DNA of 64,000 nucleotides from Oceanimonas smirnovii ATCC BAA-899. Lineage in GTDB: Bacteria > Pseudomonadota > Gammaproteobacteria > Enterobacterales > Aeromonadaceae. The notes below the pieces were generated by a model. That model searched no databases, was not told where the DNA came from, and was given only the letters and a program-made list of their open reading frames with translations. Where the stretch lies: NCBI RefSeq assembly GCF_000381965.1, contig NZ_KB908463.1:55221-119220 (forward strand), written 5' to 3'. Position numbers and translations under genes: made by a program. Positions within the stretch are counted from its first letter, which is position 1. The number at the start of each line of letters is the position of its first letter. This document shows, piece after piece, positions 15,574 through 25,748 of this stretch.

Positions 15574-16974
15574 TCAACTCAGCGGATGGCGAATCTTCCA
15601 GGGAAAGCGGTGCCAGGCAAACAGGCAGGCGATGGTGCCGGCCAGCATATTGGCTAACAGAATACCGGTAAACATCCCCTCGGCACCTGCTATTTCAGCA
15701 CCCAGCCAGGCCAGCGGCAGCAGCAGGCCAAATAACCGCAGGCCATTCAGCAGCAGGGAAATCATTGACACCCGCAAGCCGTTCAGTGCCGCCCCCAGTA
15801 ACATAAAGCAGCCCTGCAAGCCGTAGCTCAGGGGCACCAGCTGCAGATATTGCTGCAGCAGGCGGCTCACCTCAGCGCTGTCGGTAAACAGGCCGGCCAG
15901 CCAGGGAGCCAGCCACCACAGCAGTGCAAAAATAATAAACTGAAACAGCAACGCAAAACGCATGGTCAGCAACAGGCCATGGCGGCTGCGTTCATACTGG
16001 CCTGCGCCGGTATTCTGAGAAATAAAGGGGGCCAGCACCGAGCTCAGTGCCATCATGACAATCAGCACTACGGCTTCAATGCGGGACGCAGCTCCGTAGG
16101 CGGCTACTGTTTCGGTGCCAAAGTCTGCCAGTAACAGCATCAGCAGGGCGGTAGCCACCGGATTAAGCACACTGGTAAAAGACGCCGGAATAGCTACATG
16201 CAGCAACTGACGCCAGTGCTGTAACATTTCTCCCAGTGACGGAAGCTCCCAGCTCAGCAGTTGCTCCCGGCGCTGTAACAAAGTCAGGGCCACCAGCATG
16301 GCCATCAGCCAGGAGCAGGCACTGGCAATGGCGGCGCCGCGAATACCCATTGGCGGGAAAGGGCCCGCGCCAAAAATCAGTATAGGATCGAGTATGCCGT
16401 TGACCAGGCCTGCTATCAGCATGACCAGCCCCGGGGTTTTGGTATCACCGGTGGCTCGAATGGCGGCATTACACACCATGGGCACAATCAGCATGGGGCA
16501 GGCGGCATACCAGATAAACATGTAATCATGAATAAGGGGAAGCAGCACCGGCTGAGCACCCAGCAACGGAAATACAATATCCATGCTGGCCAGTCCCAGC
16601 CCGGCCAATATGAGTATCAACAACAGAGAAAACAGCAGGCTGTCGCTGGTAAAGCGGGCGGCCCGCTCATGACGGCCGGCTCCCAGTGCCTGTCCCAGAC
16701 TGGCCGACAGGCCGGCACCCAGCCCCATGGCCAGTGAGGTCACCACAAAAGTGACCGGAAAAGTAAAGGTGACCGCCGCCAGTGGTGCCGTACCCAGCAG
16801 GCCGATAAAAAAGGTATCCACCAGGTTGAACGCCAGGATCGCCACTATGCCGAGCGCCATAGGACCGGTCATACGTGCCAGTTGCGGGCCGATTGGTGCA
16901 GTTAGCAAGGAGTTGGAGCGTTGCAAAAAATAACCCTGTGTTGGCAAACCCGTAAATGAAGAGATGGCGGTCAT
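15574..16974 (-). CDS. MATE family multidrug/cation efflux transporter
   Basis: Inner-membrane carrier of 466 residues with about 12 helices; MATE proteins export cationic drugs by Na+ or H+ antiport. Both halves show the family pattern: APIGPQLARMTGPMALGIVA leading helix 1, LGTAPLAAVTFTFP in helix 2, GLGAGLSASLGQALGAGR after it, and the repeated NPVATALLMLLLADFGTE / SRIEAVVL block in the second half. ATG at 16974 is used. It is divergent from groES; its promoter must lie between 16975 and the sigma-32 site. Substrate cannot be inferred. Confidence 0.88.
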   Translation of the reverse strand: MTAISSFTGLPTQGYFLQRSNSLLTAPIGPQLARMTGPMALGIVAILAFNLVDTFFIGLLGTAPLAAVTFTFPVTFVVTSLAMGLGAGLSASLGQALGAGRHERAARFTSDSLLFSLLLILILAGLGLASMDIVFPLLGAQPVLLPLIHDYMFIWYAACPMLIVPMVCNAAIRATGDTKTPGLVMLIAGLVNGILDPILIFGAGPFPPMGIRGAAIASACSWLMAMLVALTLLQRREQLLSWELPSLGEMLQHWRQLLHVAIPASFTSVLNPVATALLMLLLADFGTETVAAYGAASRIEAVVLIVMMALSSVLAPFISQNTGAGQYERSRHGLLLTMRFALLFQFIIFALLWWLAPWLAGLFTDSAEVSRLLQQYLQLVPLSYGLQGCFMLLGAALNGLRVSMISLLLNGLRLFGLLLPLAWLGAEIAGAEGMFTGILLANMLAGTIACLFAWHRFPWKIRHPLS

Positions 16975-17021
16975 GATAACGCCGCTGGTGCGGGTATTTT
17001 AAAAAATTTTTACCAATCGCT

Positions 17022-17050
17022 CTTGAAGGCAGGAAAACCGCTCCCATATA
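17022..17050 (+). promoter_or_regulatory. sigma-32 heat-shock promoter of groESL
   Basis: CTTGAAG at 17022-17028 and CCCATATA at 17043-17050, with 15 bases between CTTGAA and CCCAT, match the sigma-32 consensus. The site is 76 bases upstream of the groES start, so the transcript carries a leader of about 65 bases. Confidence 0.8.
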
Positions 17051-17125
17051 GGAAGGCAACGGAACAGGTTTCGGCCATTGGCCGTTTATCTAACAAGGTA
17101 ACAACACTCATCAGGAGAGTTATCG

Positions 17126-17419
17126 ATGAACATTCGTCCATTGCACGATCGCGTCATTATCAAACGTATTGAAGCCGAGGCCAAGTCGGCCGGCGGTATC
17201 GTTCTTACCGGCTCTGCCGCAGAGAAATCCACTCGCGGTGAAGTGCTGGCTGTAGGTAATGGTCGCACGCTGGACAACGGTGAAGTAAAAGCCATGTCTG
17301 TAAAGGTCGGTGACAAGGTGATCTTTAACGAAGGGTTTGGCGTTAAAACCGAGAAGCTGGATGGCCAGGACGTACTGATCCTGTCTGAAGGCGACATTCT
17401 CGCCATCGTCGAAGAATAA
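17126..17419 (+). CDS. groES: co-chaperonin GroES
   Basis: Ten-kDa heptameric lid of the GroEL folding chamber. The 97-residue product starts [11 protein letters not shown] and includes the mobile loop ([21 protein letters not shown], about 17-37) with the GIVL motif that docks on GroEL. AGGAG at 17112-17116 precedes the ATG. It is the first gene of the groESL operon under the heat-shock promoter above; groEL follows after 32 bases. Confidence 0.98.
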   Translation: MNIRPLHDRVIIKRIEAEAKSAGGIVLTGSAAEKSTRGEVLAVGNGRTLDNGEVKAMSVKVGDKVIFNEGFGVKTEKLDGQDVLILSEGDILAIVEE

Positions 17420-17448
17420 TCCGGTTCATCAACTTTAAAGGAAGATAA

Positions 17449-19089
<1,641 letters not shown>

Positions 19090-19130
19090 TTTAAGTCACA
19101 TTATTGCCTGCCGGATTATTCCTGCATCAG

Positions 19131-19158
19131 AAACCGGACCGAAAGGTCCGGTTTTTTT
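19131..19158 (+). terminator. Rho-independent terminator of groESL
   Basis: ACCGGACC and GGTCCGGT enclose a GAAA tetraloop, followed by seven T residues: a strong terminator. Confidence 0.92.
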
Positions 19159-19260
19159 ATGTCTTCTTGATGGCAGATTTGAATTGCTCTTCTGTTGTCT
19201 GGTGTATTTTGGGTATGATGACCGGTGTTTTTATCGTTCACATCAGCCAGGTGAAACACC

Positions 19261-19758
19261 ATGAAGCACATCGCTGTTATGATTTTGTGTCTGATATCAT
19301 GGGGAACGCTGGCCCGGGAGCCGGTTATACTCAGTATTTCCGGTAGCATGACACAAGATGGCCATCACCATGAGCTGGCAGAATTTACGCTGTCTCAACT
19401 GCAGGCTCTGCCCGGGAAAGAAATCACAACCCAGCATCCCTGGTCTGAACAGCTCCATACCTACAGAGGCACAGATTTATCAGCCCTGCTGGCGAATTTG
19501 TTTGCCGGACAAGATATTCATACTTTGTATCTGCAGGCTCTGAACGGCTTCAGTGTCGCCGTTGACTGGCAGCAGCTGGCTCCTTATCAACCCGTGCTGG
19601 CCTGGAGTGAGGATGGCGTTATCATGAGCCGGCGCAATAAAGGTCCGTTATGGCTGATGCTGCCTTATCATCGTCTGTCTGAAATACAGCAGGCTGAATT
19701 TTTGCACTATATGGCCTGGCAGCTCAGACATATCACAGTAAAAACGGCACTTCAGTGA
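19261..19758 (+). CDS. periplasmic SUOX/molybdopterin-binding-fold protein, PruR-like
   Basis: A 165-residue exported protein: signal peptide 1-18 (MKHIAVMILCLISWGTLA), then a small domain resembling the oxidoreductase molybdopterin-binding (SUOX) fold, with the pattern FTLSQLQALPGKEITTQHPW, YRGTDLSALL, NGFSVAVDW, VLAWSEDGVIMSRRNKGPLWLMLPY. The only cysteine is in the signal peptide, so the mature protein cannot ligate molybdenum the way sulfite oxidase does; a ligand-binding rather than catalytic role is likely. It overlaps the start of the following GGDEF-EAL membrane protein gene (GTGA), which strongly suggests a sensor pair like the pterin-responsive PruR-DcpA of Agrobacterium. This assignment is inference from fold pattern and gene pairing. 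Confidence 0.65.
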   Translation: MKHIAVMILCLISWGTLAREPVILSISGSMTQDGHHHELAEFTLSQLQALPGKEITTQHPWSEQLHTYRGTDLSALLANLFAGQDIHTLYLQALNGFSVAVDWQQLAPYQPVLAWSEDGVIMSRRNKGPLWLMLPYHRLSEIQQAEFLHYMAWQLRHITVKTALQ

Positions 19759-21716
19759 AAAGATTGTTTATTCCTGTTCCCGGCACGGATCCGCTGGGGG
19801 CTTCACATTCGGTTAAACGGGCGCTCATAGTGCTGCTTGCACTGTGCATGCTGCTATTTGGTCTGGGGGCCGCATATTCTTTGCAGAATATACGCCAGCA
19901 CAGCACCTTGCTGGAGCAGCGTAACTATGAACTGCCCTGGTCACTGATGCAGCTGAAGCTGGAAATGAACCGTTTTCTTGATGGTGTACGGCTGCTTCAT
20001 GCCGGTGCTATCAGCCACGATGAACTGATGCTGCGTTACGATATTTTATGGAGCCGAACGCCGGTGCTGCTCAGCCAGCAGCTGAAAGACACGCTGACTG
20101 ACAGACCTGATCTATGGCAGCTTATTCAGCAGATTGAAGACAGGGTTCGTGGCATGGAGCCGCTGGTCAAGGCGATTCGTCCCGGTGAGCCCGGCTATCA
20201 GTTGTTGTTGGCGGAGCTAAGCCCTTATGCCGAGCCGCTGGCCCGTACCATGACGGCCACCATGCACAGTAACGTGCTTTTTTATGCGGAATATGACCAG
20301 GCCTACCGTGAGCTGGGCCGGCAATTGTATATCTGTATTGTGAGTCTTGCCGTCTGTGGCGTGCTGCTGCTGTTTATGCTGGCCATGGAATTATGGGGAT
20401 ACCGTAAGCGTCTGCTGCATGATCCGCTCACTGGTCTGCCCAATCGTTTTTCGCTGCACTATCGGCTGGAGCATTTAATTGCCCGTCAACGGCCTTTTAG
20501 TCTTACCCTGATTGAGCTGGAAGAGGTGGCCCGTATTCGCCAGCAGTTCGGTTTTGAAGTGGCAGACAGGTTACAGCAGATACTGGCACAGCGGTTACGG
20601 CAATGTCTTCTATCCGGCGAGCATTTATCGGCTTACGGGCGTGATGGTCTGATTGTGACAACAGAGGGTATGCTGGAGCTGGCAGAAATTCGCGCTCAGC
20701 TTACCCGAATCCGCCAGAAGCTGATCACTGCGGAAAACATCAGCGGCCATGACTTTTACCCTACGCCTCAGATAGGCGTCGTATTATATCCGGCTGATGC
20801 TGACAATATGGTGGATCTGCTGGCTCGTGTTGAGCTGGCGCTGGAGTTGTGCCGGCGGGATCAGCTGCCTTATGTGATTTTTGACTCATCACTGCTGAAA
20901 GATGCCGAGCGCCGGCAACAGCTGGCGCGGGATTTGCCTGCGGCACTGGCAAGTGACAGTCTGACACTGCAGTTCTATCCACTGGTTACGCCGTCCGGGG
21001 AATGTGCCGGGCTGAGGTTGTCGCTGCAATGGCGGCATCCCCGTTTTGGTGAAGTGGCCGGCAGCGAGCTGCAGCGTATGACAGAGCAGTATCAGCTGTC
21101 GGAGCGGCTGCTGCTATGGGCAGTCAGTCGTCTTGCCGAGCGCTTACCCGAGTGGCGAATGTTTAATTCAGCGCTGTTTATTTCGCTGCCGTTACCGCTG
21201 TCGGTGTTGCGCGCGTCGTTGAGCGAGCGGCTTACCAACCTGCTTGAACGCCACGGTCTGGGAGGAGACGCGCTGATAATGGAGCTGACAGAGGCTGAAC
21301 TGCAGCAAGCCGGCCAGCAGGCAGAGGCAGTGCTGACGGCACTGCAGCAGCAGGGCATAAGGGTGATGCTGACAGAGTTTGGATCCGGATGCTCACAATG
21401 GGGGCAACTGGTGCAATTGCCCTTGAGCTGGCTGCAGCTGGATGCGTTCTGGTGCAGTGGTATTGAGCAGCGCGCCGGCGCCAGAGAGCAGCTTACCCGT
21501 TTGTTTGAGCTGGCCCGGGTGCTTAAGCTGCCGGTATTGTGTTGTGGTATCAGTTCGGCAGCAGAAGCCGGTCTGGTTACCACCATGGAGGGCTGCACGT
21601 TGTTGCAGGGACCTTATGTCAGTCCGTCTCTGGAAGCCATGGAAGTACGGGAATGGCTGGAGCACAGAGGAGGCCCCGCCAGACTGACCGACTTCGAACT
21701 TAGTCCAGACGCATAA
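19755..21716 (+). CDS. membrane protein with degenerate GGDEF and EAL domains
   Basis: A 653-residue inner-membrane protein: TM1 about 21-43, periplasmic helical domain about 44-190, TM2 about 191-215, GGDEF domain about 220-385 starting HDPLTGLPNR, EAL domain about 395-640. The GGDEF signature reads GRDGL at 295-299, so diguanylate cyclase activity is not expected. In the EAL domain the EALLRW motif reads RLSLQW (421-426), DDFGTG reads TEFGSG and the Lys before the catalytic Asp is Gln, so phosphodiesterase activity is also unlikely. It may bind c-di-GMP or a protein partner and relay a periplasmic signal. GTG start at 19755 overlaps the upstream gene's stop; the 3' end overlaps the convergent gene by 17 bases. 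Confidence 0.82.
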   Translation: MKRLFIPVPGTDPLGASHSVKRALIVLLALCMLLFGLGAAYSLQNIRQHSTLLEQRNYELPWSLMQLKLEMNRFLDGVRLLHAGAISHDELMLRYDILWSRTPVLLSQQLKDTLTDRPDLWQLIQQIEDRVRGMEPLVKAIRPGEPGYQLLLAELSPYAEPLARTMTATMHSNVLFYAEYDQAYRELGRQLYICIVSLAVCGVLLLFMLAMELWGYRKRLLHDPLTGLPNRFSLHYRLEHLIARQRPFSLTLIELEEVARIRQQFGFEVADRLQQILAQRLRQCLLSGEHLSAYGRDGLIVTTEGMLELAEIRAQLTRIRQKLITAENISGHDFYPTPQIGVVLYPADADNMVDLLARVELALELCRRDQLPYVIFDSSLLKDAERRQQLARDLPAALASDSLTLQFYPLVTPSGECAGLRLSLQWRHPRFGEVAGSELQRMTEQYQLSERLLLWAVSRLAERLPEWRMFNSALFISLPLPLSVLRASLSERLTNLLERHGLGGDALIMELTEAELQQAGQQAEAVLTALQQQGIRVMLTEFGSGCSQWGQLVQLPLSWLQLDAFWCSGIEQRAGAREQLTRLFELARVLKLPVLCCGISSAAEAGLVTTMEGCTLLQGPYVSPSLEAMEVREWLEHRGGPARLTDFELSPDA

Positions 21717-22008
21717 ACTGACTCAGTGTGGAAGCCAGCAGCTGAATTTTGTGCACCATACGTGCCAGTAACGCCTGATATTCTTCCTCTGAGCAGGAAG
21801 ACAGCATCTCCAGCTCATCAGCCAGCTCTGCTACATAGGGCATAAACTGATCGGCATGCGTAGTGAACTGGCTGTCTTCGCTCAGCACAGCACTGAACCT
21901 GGCCTGGCCCTTGGTGCGCAGGGCGGTGAGCTTTTTATCGGCATCTATGGCCTGATGGTACAGCTCTTTCAGCGTATCGTTCAGCCGATCTATTACCGAG
22001 TCGTACAT
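21700..22008 (-). CDS. uncharacterised small helical protein downstream of epmB
   Basis: A 102-residue protein not recognised. It is predicted to be almost all helical and acidic, with a first helix (DSVIDRLNDTLKELYHQAIDAD) and a second amphipathic region (VAELADELEML), and no cysteines in a metal pattern apart from one Cys. Start ATG at 22008 has AAGGAA 7 bases upstream. It begins 9 bases after the epmB stop and so is probably in the same transcript. Possible resemblance to the N-terminal part of PriC was considered but is too weak to assert. Confidence 0.6.
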   Translation of the reverse strand: MYDSVIDRLNDTLKELYHQAIDADKKLTALRTKGQARFSAVLSEDSQFTTHADQFMPYVAELADELEMLSSCSEEEYQALLARMVHKIQLLASTLSQFMRLD

Positions 22009-22017
22009 AATGTTTCC

Positions 22018-23046
22018 TTAACTGGGTTGCAGAATTAAATCAATAGGGGTTTTGCTGACTTCACCGCCAATTTCACGTACCAGGCGGGGCACCAGAAAGC
22101 CCGGCAGTCGTGCCAGCAGTCCGGCCATCAGTGCCCTGGCTTTGTCATCGCTCACGGCAAAATGAGCGGCTCCGGCTACTTTATCGAGCTGATGCAGGTA
22201 ATAAGGCAGCACACCCGCAGCAAACAGACGTTCCGACAGTGCTTCCAGGGTGTCGGTATTGTCATTCACGCCGGCCAGCAGCACGCTCTGGTTCAGCAGA
22301 GTGATGCCGGCACGCTGCCAGCTGTGCAGCCGGGCAGCCAGATCATCGTCAATTTCGTTGGCATGGTTAATGTGCAGCACCAGTACTGGCCTCAGCCGGC
22401 TTTGGCTCAGCCGCTCACGCAGGGCCTCGGTCAGCCGTGTCGGTATGACCACCGGCAGCCGGCTGTGAATACGCAGTCGCTTCAGGTGCGGTATGGTTTC
22501 GAGCTCGTTCAGCAGGGCGGCAATATGCTCGTCCTTGGCCATTAAAGGATCACCGCCGGAGAGGATCACCTCGTTAATTTCAGGGTGAGCTGCAATATAG
22601 TCTGCCGCCGGTTGCCAGCCGCCCTGGCCCGGGCTGTTATCTTCATAGGGAAAATGACGGCGGAAACAATAGCGGCAGTTCACCGCGCAGCCACCGCGCA
22701 GCACCAGCAGTACGCGGGAGCGGTATTTATGCAGCAGGCCGGGCAGGGCGCTGTCGTGCTCATCCAGCGGATCGGTAATAAAGCCGGGTACTTCGGTGAA
22801 CTCATCGACAAGAGGCAGTACCTGGCGCAGCAGCGGATCGTCTGGATCACCCGGACGCATTTTGTCGGCAAAAGGGCGGGGCACCCGCATGGAAAACAAC
22901 TTGCGGGCGGCAAAGCCTTCCTGCCAGGGCGTGTTGTCCAGACCAAGATAGTCCAGCAGCTGCTCGGGTCTGGTAAAGGCGCGGGCCAGCTCTTTTTGCC
23001 AGGGAATATGTAATTCGCCCGCGTTTAGGGGTATCATTGCCGGCAT
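22018..23046 (-). CDS. epmB: EF-P (R)-beta-lysylation protein EpmB (lysine 2,3-aminomutase)
   Basis: Radical-SAM, PLP-dependent aminomutase that converts (S)-alpha-lysine to (R)-beta-lysine for EpmA to attach to EF-P. The radical-SAM cluster motif CX3CX2C reads CAVNCRYC (Cys at about 120, 124, 127 from this start), followed by [18 protein letters not shown] is the SAM-binding GGE-like strand. ATG at 23046 is used; the ATG at 23037 is equally possible and gives 339 residues, close to E. coli EpmB (342). It is divergent from efp, 32 bases away, exactly as in E. coli. Confidence 0.94.
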   Translation of the reverse strand: MPAMIPLNAGELHIPWQKELARAFTRPEQLLDYLGLDNTPWQEGFAARKLFSMRVPRPFADKMRPGDPDDPLLRQVLPLVDEFTEVPGFITDPLDEHDSALPGLLHKYRSRVLLVLRGGCAVNCRYCFRRHFPYEDNSPGQGGWQPAADYIAAHPEINEVILSGGDPLMAKDEHIAALLNELETIPHLKRLRIHSRLPVVIPTRLTEALRERLSQSRLRPVLVLHINHANEIDDDLAARLHSWQRAGITLLNQSVLLAGVNDNTDTLEALSERLFAAGVLPYYLHQLDKVAGAAHFAVSDDKARALMAGLLARLPGFLVPRLVREIGGEVSKTPIDLILQPS

Positions 23047-23078
23047 TTTCTGCAACTCTGTCAATCTACGAGGGTAAA

Positions 23079-23645
23079 ATGGCCTCTTATAGTACCAATG
23101 AATTCAAGTCCGGTCTCAAGATTATGCTGGACGGCGAGCCTTGCGCCATTATCGAGAACGAATTCGTTAAGCCCGGCAAAGGTCAGGCCTTCAACCGCGT
23201 AAAAATTCGCCGCCTGCTCAATGGCAAGGTGCTGGAAAAAACCTTTAAGTCCGGCGACAGCGTAGAAGCTGCCGACGTGATGGACGTGGAGCTGGCCTAT
23301 CTTTATAACGATGGCGAATTCTACCATTTCATGAATAACGATACGTTTGAGCAGATTGCTGCCGATGAAAAGGCGGTAGGTGATACCAAGCTGTGGTTGA
23401 AAGAGCAGGATGTATGCACCCTGACTCTGTGGAATAACGCTGCCATTTCCGTGACACCGCCAAACTTTGTTGAGCTGGAAGTGGTAGAAACCGATCCGGG
23501 CCTGAAAGGTGACACTGCCGGTACCGGCGGCAAGCCTGCTACCCTGAGCACAGGTGCCGTAGTGCGGGTGCCGCTGTTTATTCAAATCGGTGAAGTGCTG
23601 CGTGTAGATACCCGCTCCGGCGAATACGTGTCCCGCGTAAAATAA
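23079..23645 (+). CDS. efp: translation elongation factor P
   Basis: Rescues ribosomes stalled on polyproline stretches by promoting peptide-bond formation. The 188 residues form three beta-barrel domains; [11 protein letters not shown] contains Lys34, the residue that EpmA lysylates. ATG at 23079 gives the family N-terminus MASYSTNEF; the frame is open upstream only through non-conserved sequence. It is divergent from epmB, and epmA lies 2.1 kb downstream, so both donor-modifying enzymes are in the window. EpmC (hydroxylase) was not seen. It ends before a perfect palindromic terminator. Confidence 0.98.
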   Translation: MASYSTNEFKSGLKIMLDGEPCAIIENEFVKPGKGQAFNRVKIRRLLNGKVLEKTFKSGDSVEAADVMDVELAYLYNDGEFYHFMNNDTFEQIAADEKAVGDTKLWLKEQDVCTLTLWNNAAISVTPPNFVELEVVETDPGLKGDTAGTGGKPATLSTGAVVRVPLFIQIGEVLRVDTRSGEYVSRVK

Positions 23646-23652
23646 GCTTTGG

Positions 23653-23700
23653 CTTTACATATAAAAAAGGCGCCTTTGGGCGCCTTTTTTATATGTAAAG
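23653..23700 (+). terminator. long perfect palindromic terminator after efp
   Basis: A 22-base arm (CTTTACATATAAAAAAGGCG and CC) and its exact complement enclose a TTTG loop; the right arm includes a run of six T. Symmetry makes it a bidirectional terminator. It is unusually long and perfect for a terminator. Confidence 0.9.
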
Positions 23701-23729
23701 CAGTGGTAAGCCGCTCGAAAGGAGGCAAC

Positions 23730-23790
23730 GCGAAGCATCAGTGCGGTTGCACACCGCCGACACGCTGCAAGTACCTCCATGTATCGCTCG
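23730..23790. repeat. dispersed intergenic repeat (GCCGACACGCT family), copy 2
   Basis: Matches 11197-11256 over most of its length: GCGAAGCA, GCGGTT, CGCCGACACGCT, GTAC-TCCA. Sequence on to 23870 (AAATGCCATCCATGGCATTT palindrome, GCAGCAGTGT) looks like more of the same type of intergenic element and has no gene. Confidence 0.6.
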
Positions 23791-23886
23791 AAAATGCCAT
23801 CCATGGCATTTAATGGTCGGCTATGGCAATCCCCACTGCTGCTTCGATAAGCAGCAGTGTCAACTGTTAGCACTCCATACTGCTTT

Positions 23887-23921
23887 CTTACAGCTTACAG
23901 CTTACAGCTTACAGCTTACAG
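23887..23921. repeat. five perfect tandem copies of a CTTACAG heptamer
   Basis: CTTACAG is repeated five times without a mismatch, just past the end of guaC. Related CTTACAG units recur singly at 26810-26845. The copy number could vary by slippage. Confidence 0.85.
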
Positions 23922-23935
23922 CTGTTATTTGGCTG

Positions 23936-24979
23936 TTATTCCTTGCCGTAAACGTTGTTTTCCTGCTCGCGCACGCGAATAAAGGTGGTGCGCTTGGTCA
24001 GTTCTTTCAGGCGCTGGGCACCCACATAGGTGCAGGTAGAGCGCACGCCGCCGAGCACGTCGTTCACTGTGTTATCGACCGGACCACGGTAGGCCAGTTC
24101 AACGGTTTTACCTTCCGCTGCGCGGTATTTGGCTACACCGCCGGCGTGCTTGTCCATGGCGCTGGCAGAGCTCATGCCGTAGAACTTCATAAATTGCTGG
24201 CCGTCACGCTCAATCAGCTCGCCACCGCATTCTTCATGGGCCGCCAGCATACCGCCCAGCATCACGAAGTCGGCACCGCCGCCAAAGGCTTTGGCGACAT
24301 CGCCGGGGCAGGTGCAGCCGCCGTCACCGATGATCTGACCGCCCAGACCGTGGGCCGCATCGGCACACTCGATAATGGCCGACAGCTGAGGGTAGCCTAC
24401 GCCGGTTTTAACACGGGTGGTGCACACTGAGCCGGGGCCAATGCCTACTTTAACAATGTCGGCACCGCACAGGATCAGCTCTTCCACCATTTCACCGGTC
24501 ACCACGTTGCCGGCAATAATGGTGTGCTTGGGGCACTGCTCACGCACACGGGAGACAAAAGAAGCAAAGTGCTCGCTGTAGCCGTTGGCCACGTCAATGC
24601 AGATAAAGCCCAGGTCATCAGACAGCGCCAGAATTTGCTGCAGTTTTTCAAAGTCTTTATCTGAAGTGCCGGTAGACACGATAACGTGCTCAAGCACATC
24701 GGTGCCGGACTCGGTAACAAAGGCCTGCCATTGTTCTACGGTGTAGTGTTTGTGAACCGCGGTCAGCATGTCATGACGGGCCAGGGCACGGGCCATTTCA
24801 AAAGTGGCGACTGTGTCCATGTTGGCGGCGATCACCGGTACGCCAGACCAGCGGCGACCTGAATGCTTAAAGGTGAACTCCCTGTTCAGCTCGACCTGAG
24901 CACGGCTGTTAAGGGTGGAGCGCTTGGGGCGAAACAGCACATCCCTAAAGCCCAGTTTCAAGTCTTCTTCGATACGCAT
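23936..24979 (-). CDS. guaC: GMP reductase
   Basis: Converts GMP to IMP with NADPH, releasing ammonia, and so links guanine and adenine nucleotide pools. The 347-residue product has the IMPDH/GMPR barrel with the active-site loop [11 protein letters not shown] (Cys186), [12 protein letters not shown], and lacks the CBS insertion of IMP dehydrogenase, which decides for GuaC. ATG at 24979 is the family start ([11 protein letters not shown]), with GAGG 8-11 bases upstream. Its leader contains an intrinsic terminator (see 25008-25041). Confidence 0.97.
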   Translation of the reverse strand: MRIEEDLKLGFRDVLFRPKRSTLNSRAQVELNREFTFKHSGRRWSGVPVIAANMDTVATFEMARALARHDMLTAVHKHYTVEQWQAFVTESGTDVLEHVIVSTGTSDKDFEKLQQILALSDDLGFICIDVANGYSEHFASFVSRVREQCPKHTIIAGNVVTGEMVEELILCGADIVKVGIGPGSVCTTRVKTGVGYPQLSAIIECADAAHGLGGQIIGDGGCTCPGDVAKAFGGGADFVMLGGMLAAHEECGGELIERDGQQFMKFYGMSSASAMDKHAGGVAKYRAAEGKTVELAYRGPVDNTVNDVLGGVRSTCTYVGAQRLKELTKRTTFIRVREQENNVYGKE

Positions 24980-25007
24980 TGGTATTACCTCAGTAAATGA
25001 CAGGCAC

Positions 25008-25041
25008 AAAAAAACCGGGGGTTTTTTAGGCCCCCGGTTTT
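25008..25041 (-). terminator. intrinsic terminator in the guaC leader
   Basis: Read on the minus strand: AAAACCGGGGG, a 9-base loop, CCCCCGGTTTT and further Ts to a run of seven. It ends about 29 bases before the guaC start codon. It can either attenuate guaC transcription or end a short upstream RNA; on the plus strand only four Ts follow the stem. Confidence 0.75.
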
Positions 25042-25092
25042 AGGCATTCTAGCCACGACGAACTTTTTTGCAACCATTCCTGACCTTTAGTT

Positions 25093-25122
25093 CAGATATT
25101 TTATTGCGGGAGTGTCAGTCAA
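25093..25122 (-). promoter_or_regulatory. possible guaC promoter
   Basis: TTGACT (complement of 25117-25122) is a good -35. A -10 near 25093-25103 (TATCTG or ATATCT, minus strand) is poor. If correct, the transcript would run through the terminator at 25041-25008 before reaching guaC. Confidence 0.3.
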
Positions 25123-25293
25123 GGCCAAAACCATCTTGTTACTTTGCTCTGCACTGGCCATTCACAGGGGGTTTGACGTTGCTTTTGCGAGGGAAGTGCT
25201 GCTGACAACAATGCTCACCCAGGAAGAGTAAGGGCTTTTGTTCTGGTTAAAATTGCGTCATTATTGGAAAAACCACAGGGTGAGGACGGCGTC

Positions 25294-25710
25294 ATGTTCA
25301 GGATCACAGGATTGGATCATCTGGTGTTGCGGGTGCGTAATCCGCAGCGCATGCTGAATTTTTACTGCAAGGTACTGGGGTGCACTCTGGAGCGGGAAAA
25401 AGCTGATATCGGGCTGTATCAGCTGCGAGCCGGCGATCAGCTGATCGATTTGGTCGACATTCGCGGTCCTCTTGGGGGCGAAGGAGAAGCGGCGGATCAT
25501 TGCCGGGCCAATATGGATCATTTCTGTTTGCGTATCGATCCTTTCGAGCCTGATGCCTTGCTCAATTACCTTAGTTTGTCCGGCGCTATCTGTGAGCGTC
25601 CGGCCATGCGTTATGGTGCTCAGGGAGAAGGGCTGTCTATTTACCTGTTTGATCCTGAAGGCAACCAGATCGAGCTGAAAAGAGATACAAAGGCTGCCAG
25701 TCAAGACTGA
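25294..25710 (+). CDS. VOC family (glyoxalase/dioxygenase superfamily) protein
   Basis: A 138-residue single-domain protein of the vicinal-oxygen-chelate fold. [21 protein letters not shown] supplies the first metal-ligand His; [10 protein letters not shown] and [12 protein letters not shown] supply the later His and Glu. Such proteins include glyoxalase I, fosfomycin resistance and dioxygenase families; the substrate cannot be told. ATG at 25294 follows GAGGA at 25282-25286. It lies 38 bases upstream of epmA, same strand, so may be co-transcribed. Confidence 0.8.
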   Translation: MFRITGLDHLVLRVRNPQRMLNFYCKVLGCTLEREKADIGLYQLRAGDQLIDLVDIRGPLGGEGEAADHCRANMDHFCLRIDPFEPDALLNYLSLSGAICERPAMRYGAQGEGLSIYLFDPEGNQIELKRDTKAASQD

Positions 25711-25748
25711 TTCCGGATACACTCGCCATTTTTACCGAGTGCATTTTT

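Larger units (their letters stand above)
24980..25293. other. 314-bp intergenic region between guaC and the VOC gene
   Basis: Divergent control region. On the minus strand it holds a hairpin terminator (25008-25041) and a possible -35 TTGACT (25117-25122) for guaC. On the plus strand it should hold the promoter of the VOC/epmA pair, which is not clearly recognisable. No open frame of conserved appearance was seen in the middle. Confidence 0.6.

Noticed and set aside
23887..23921. Short CRISPR or integron-type site at the heptamer array
   Set aside because: Units are directly adjacent with no spacers; simple slippage repeat.
25008..25260. Purine riboswitch in front of guaC
   Set aside because: The conserved three-way-junction core (TATA, loop-loop motifs) was not found on the minus strand; only a terminator is visible.
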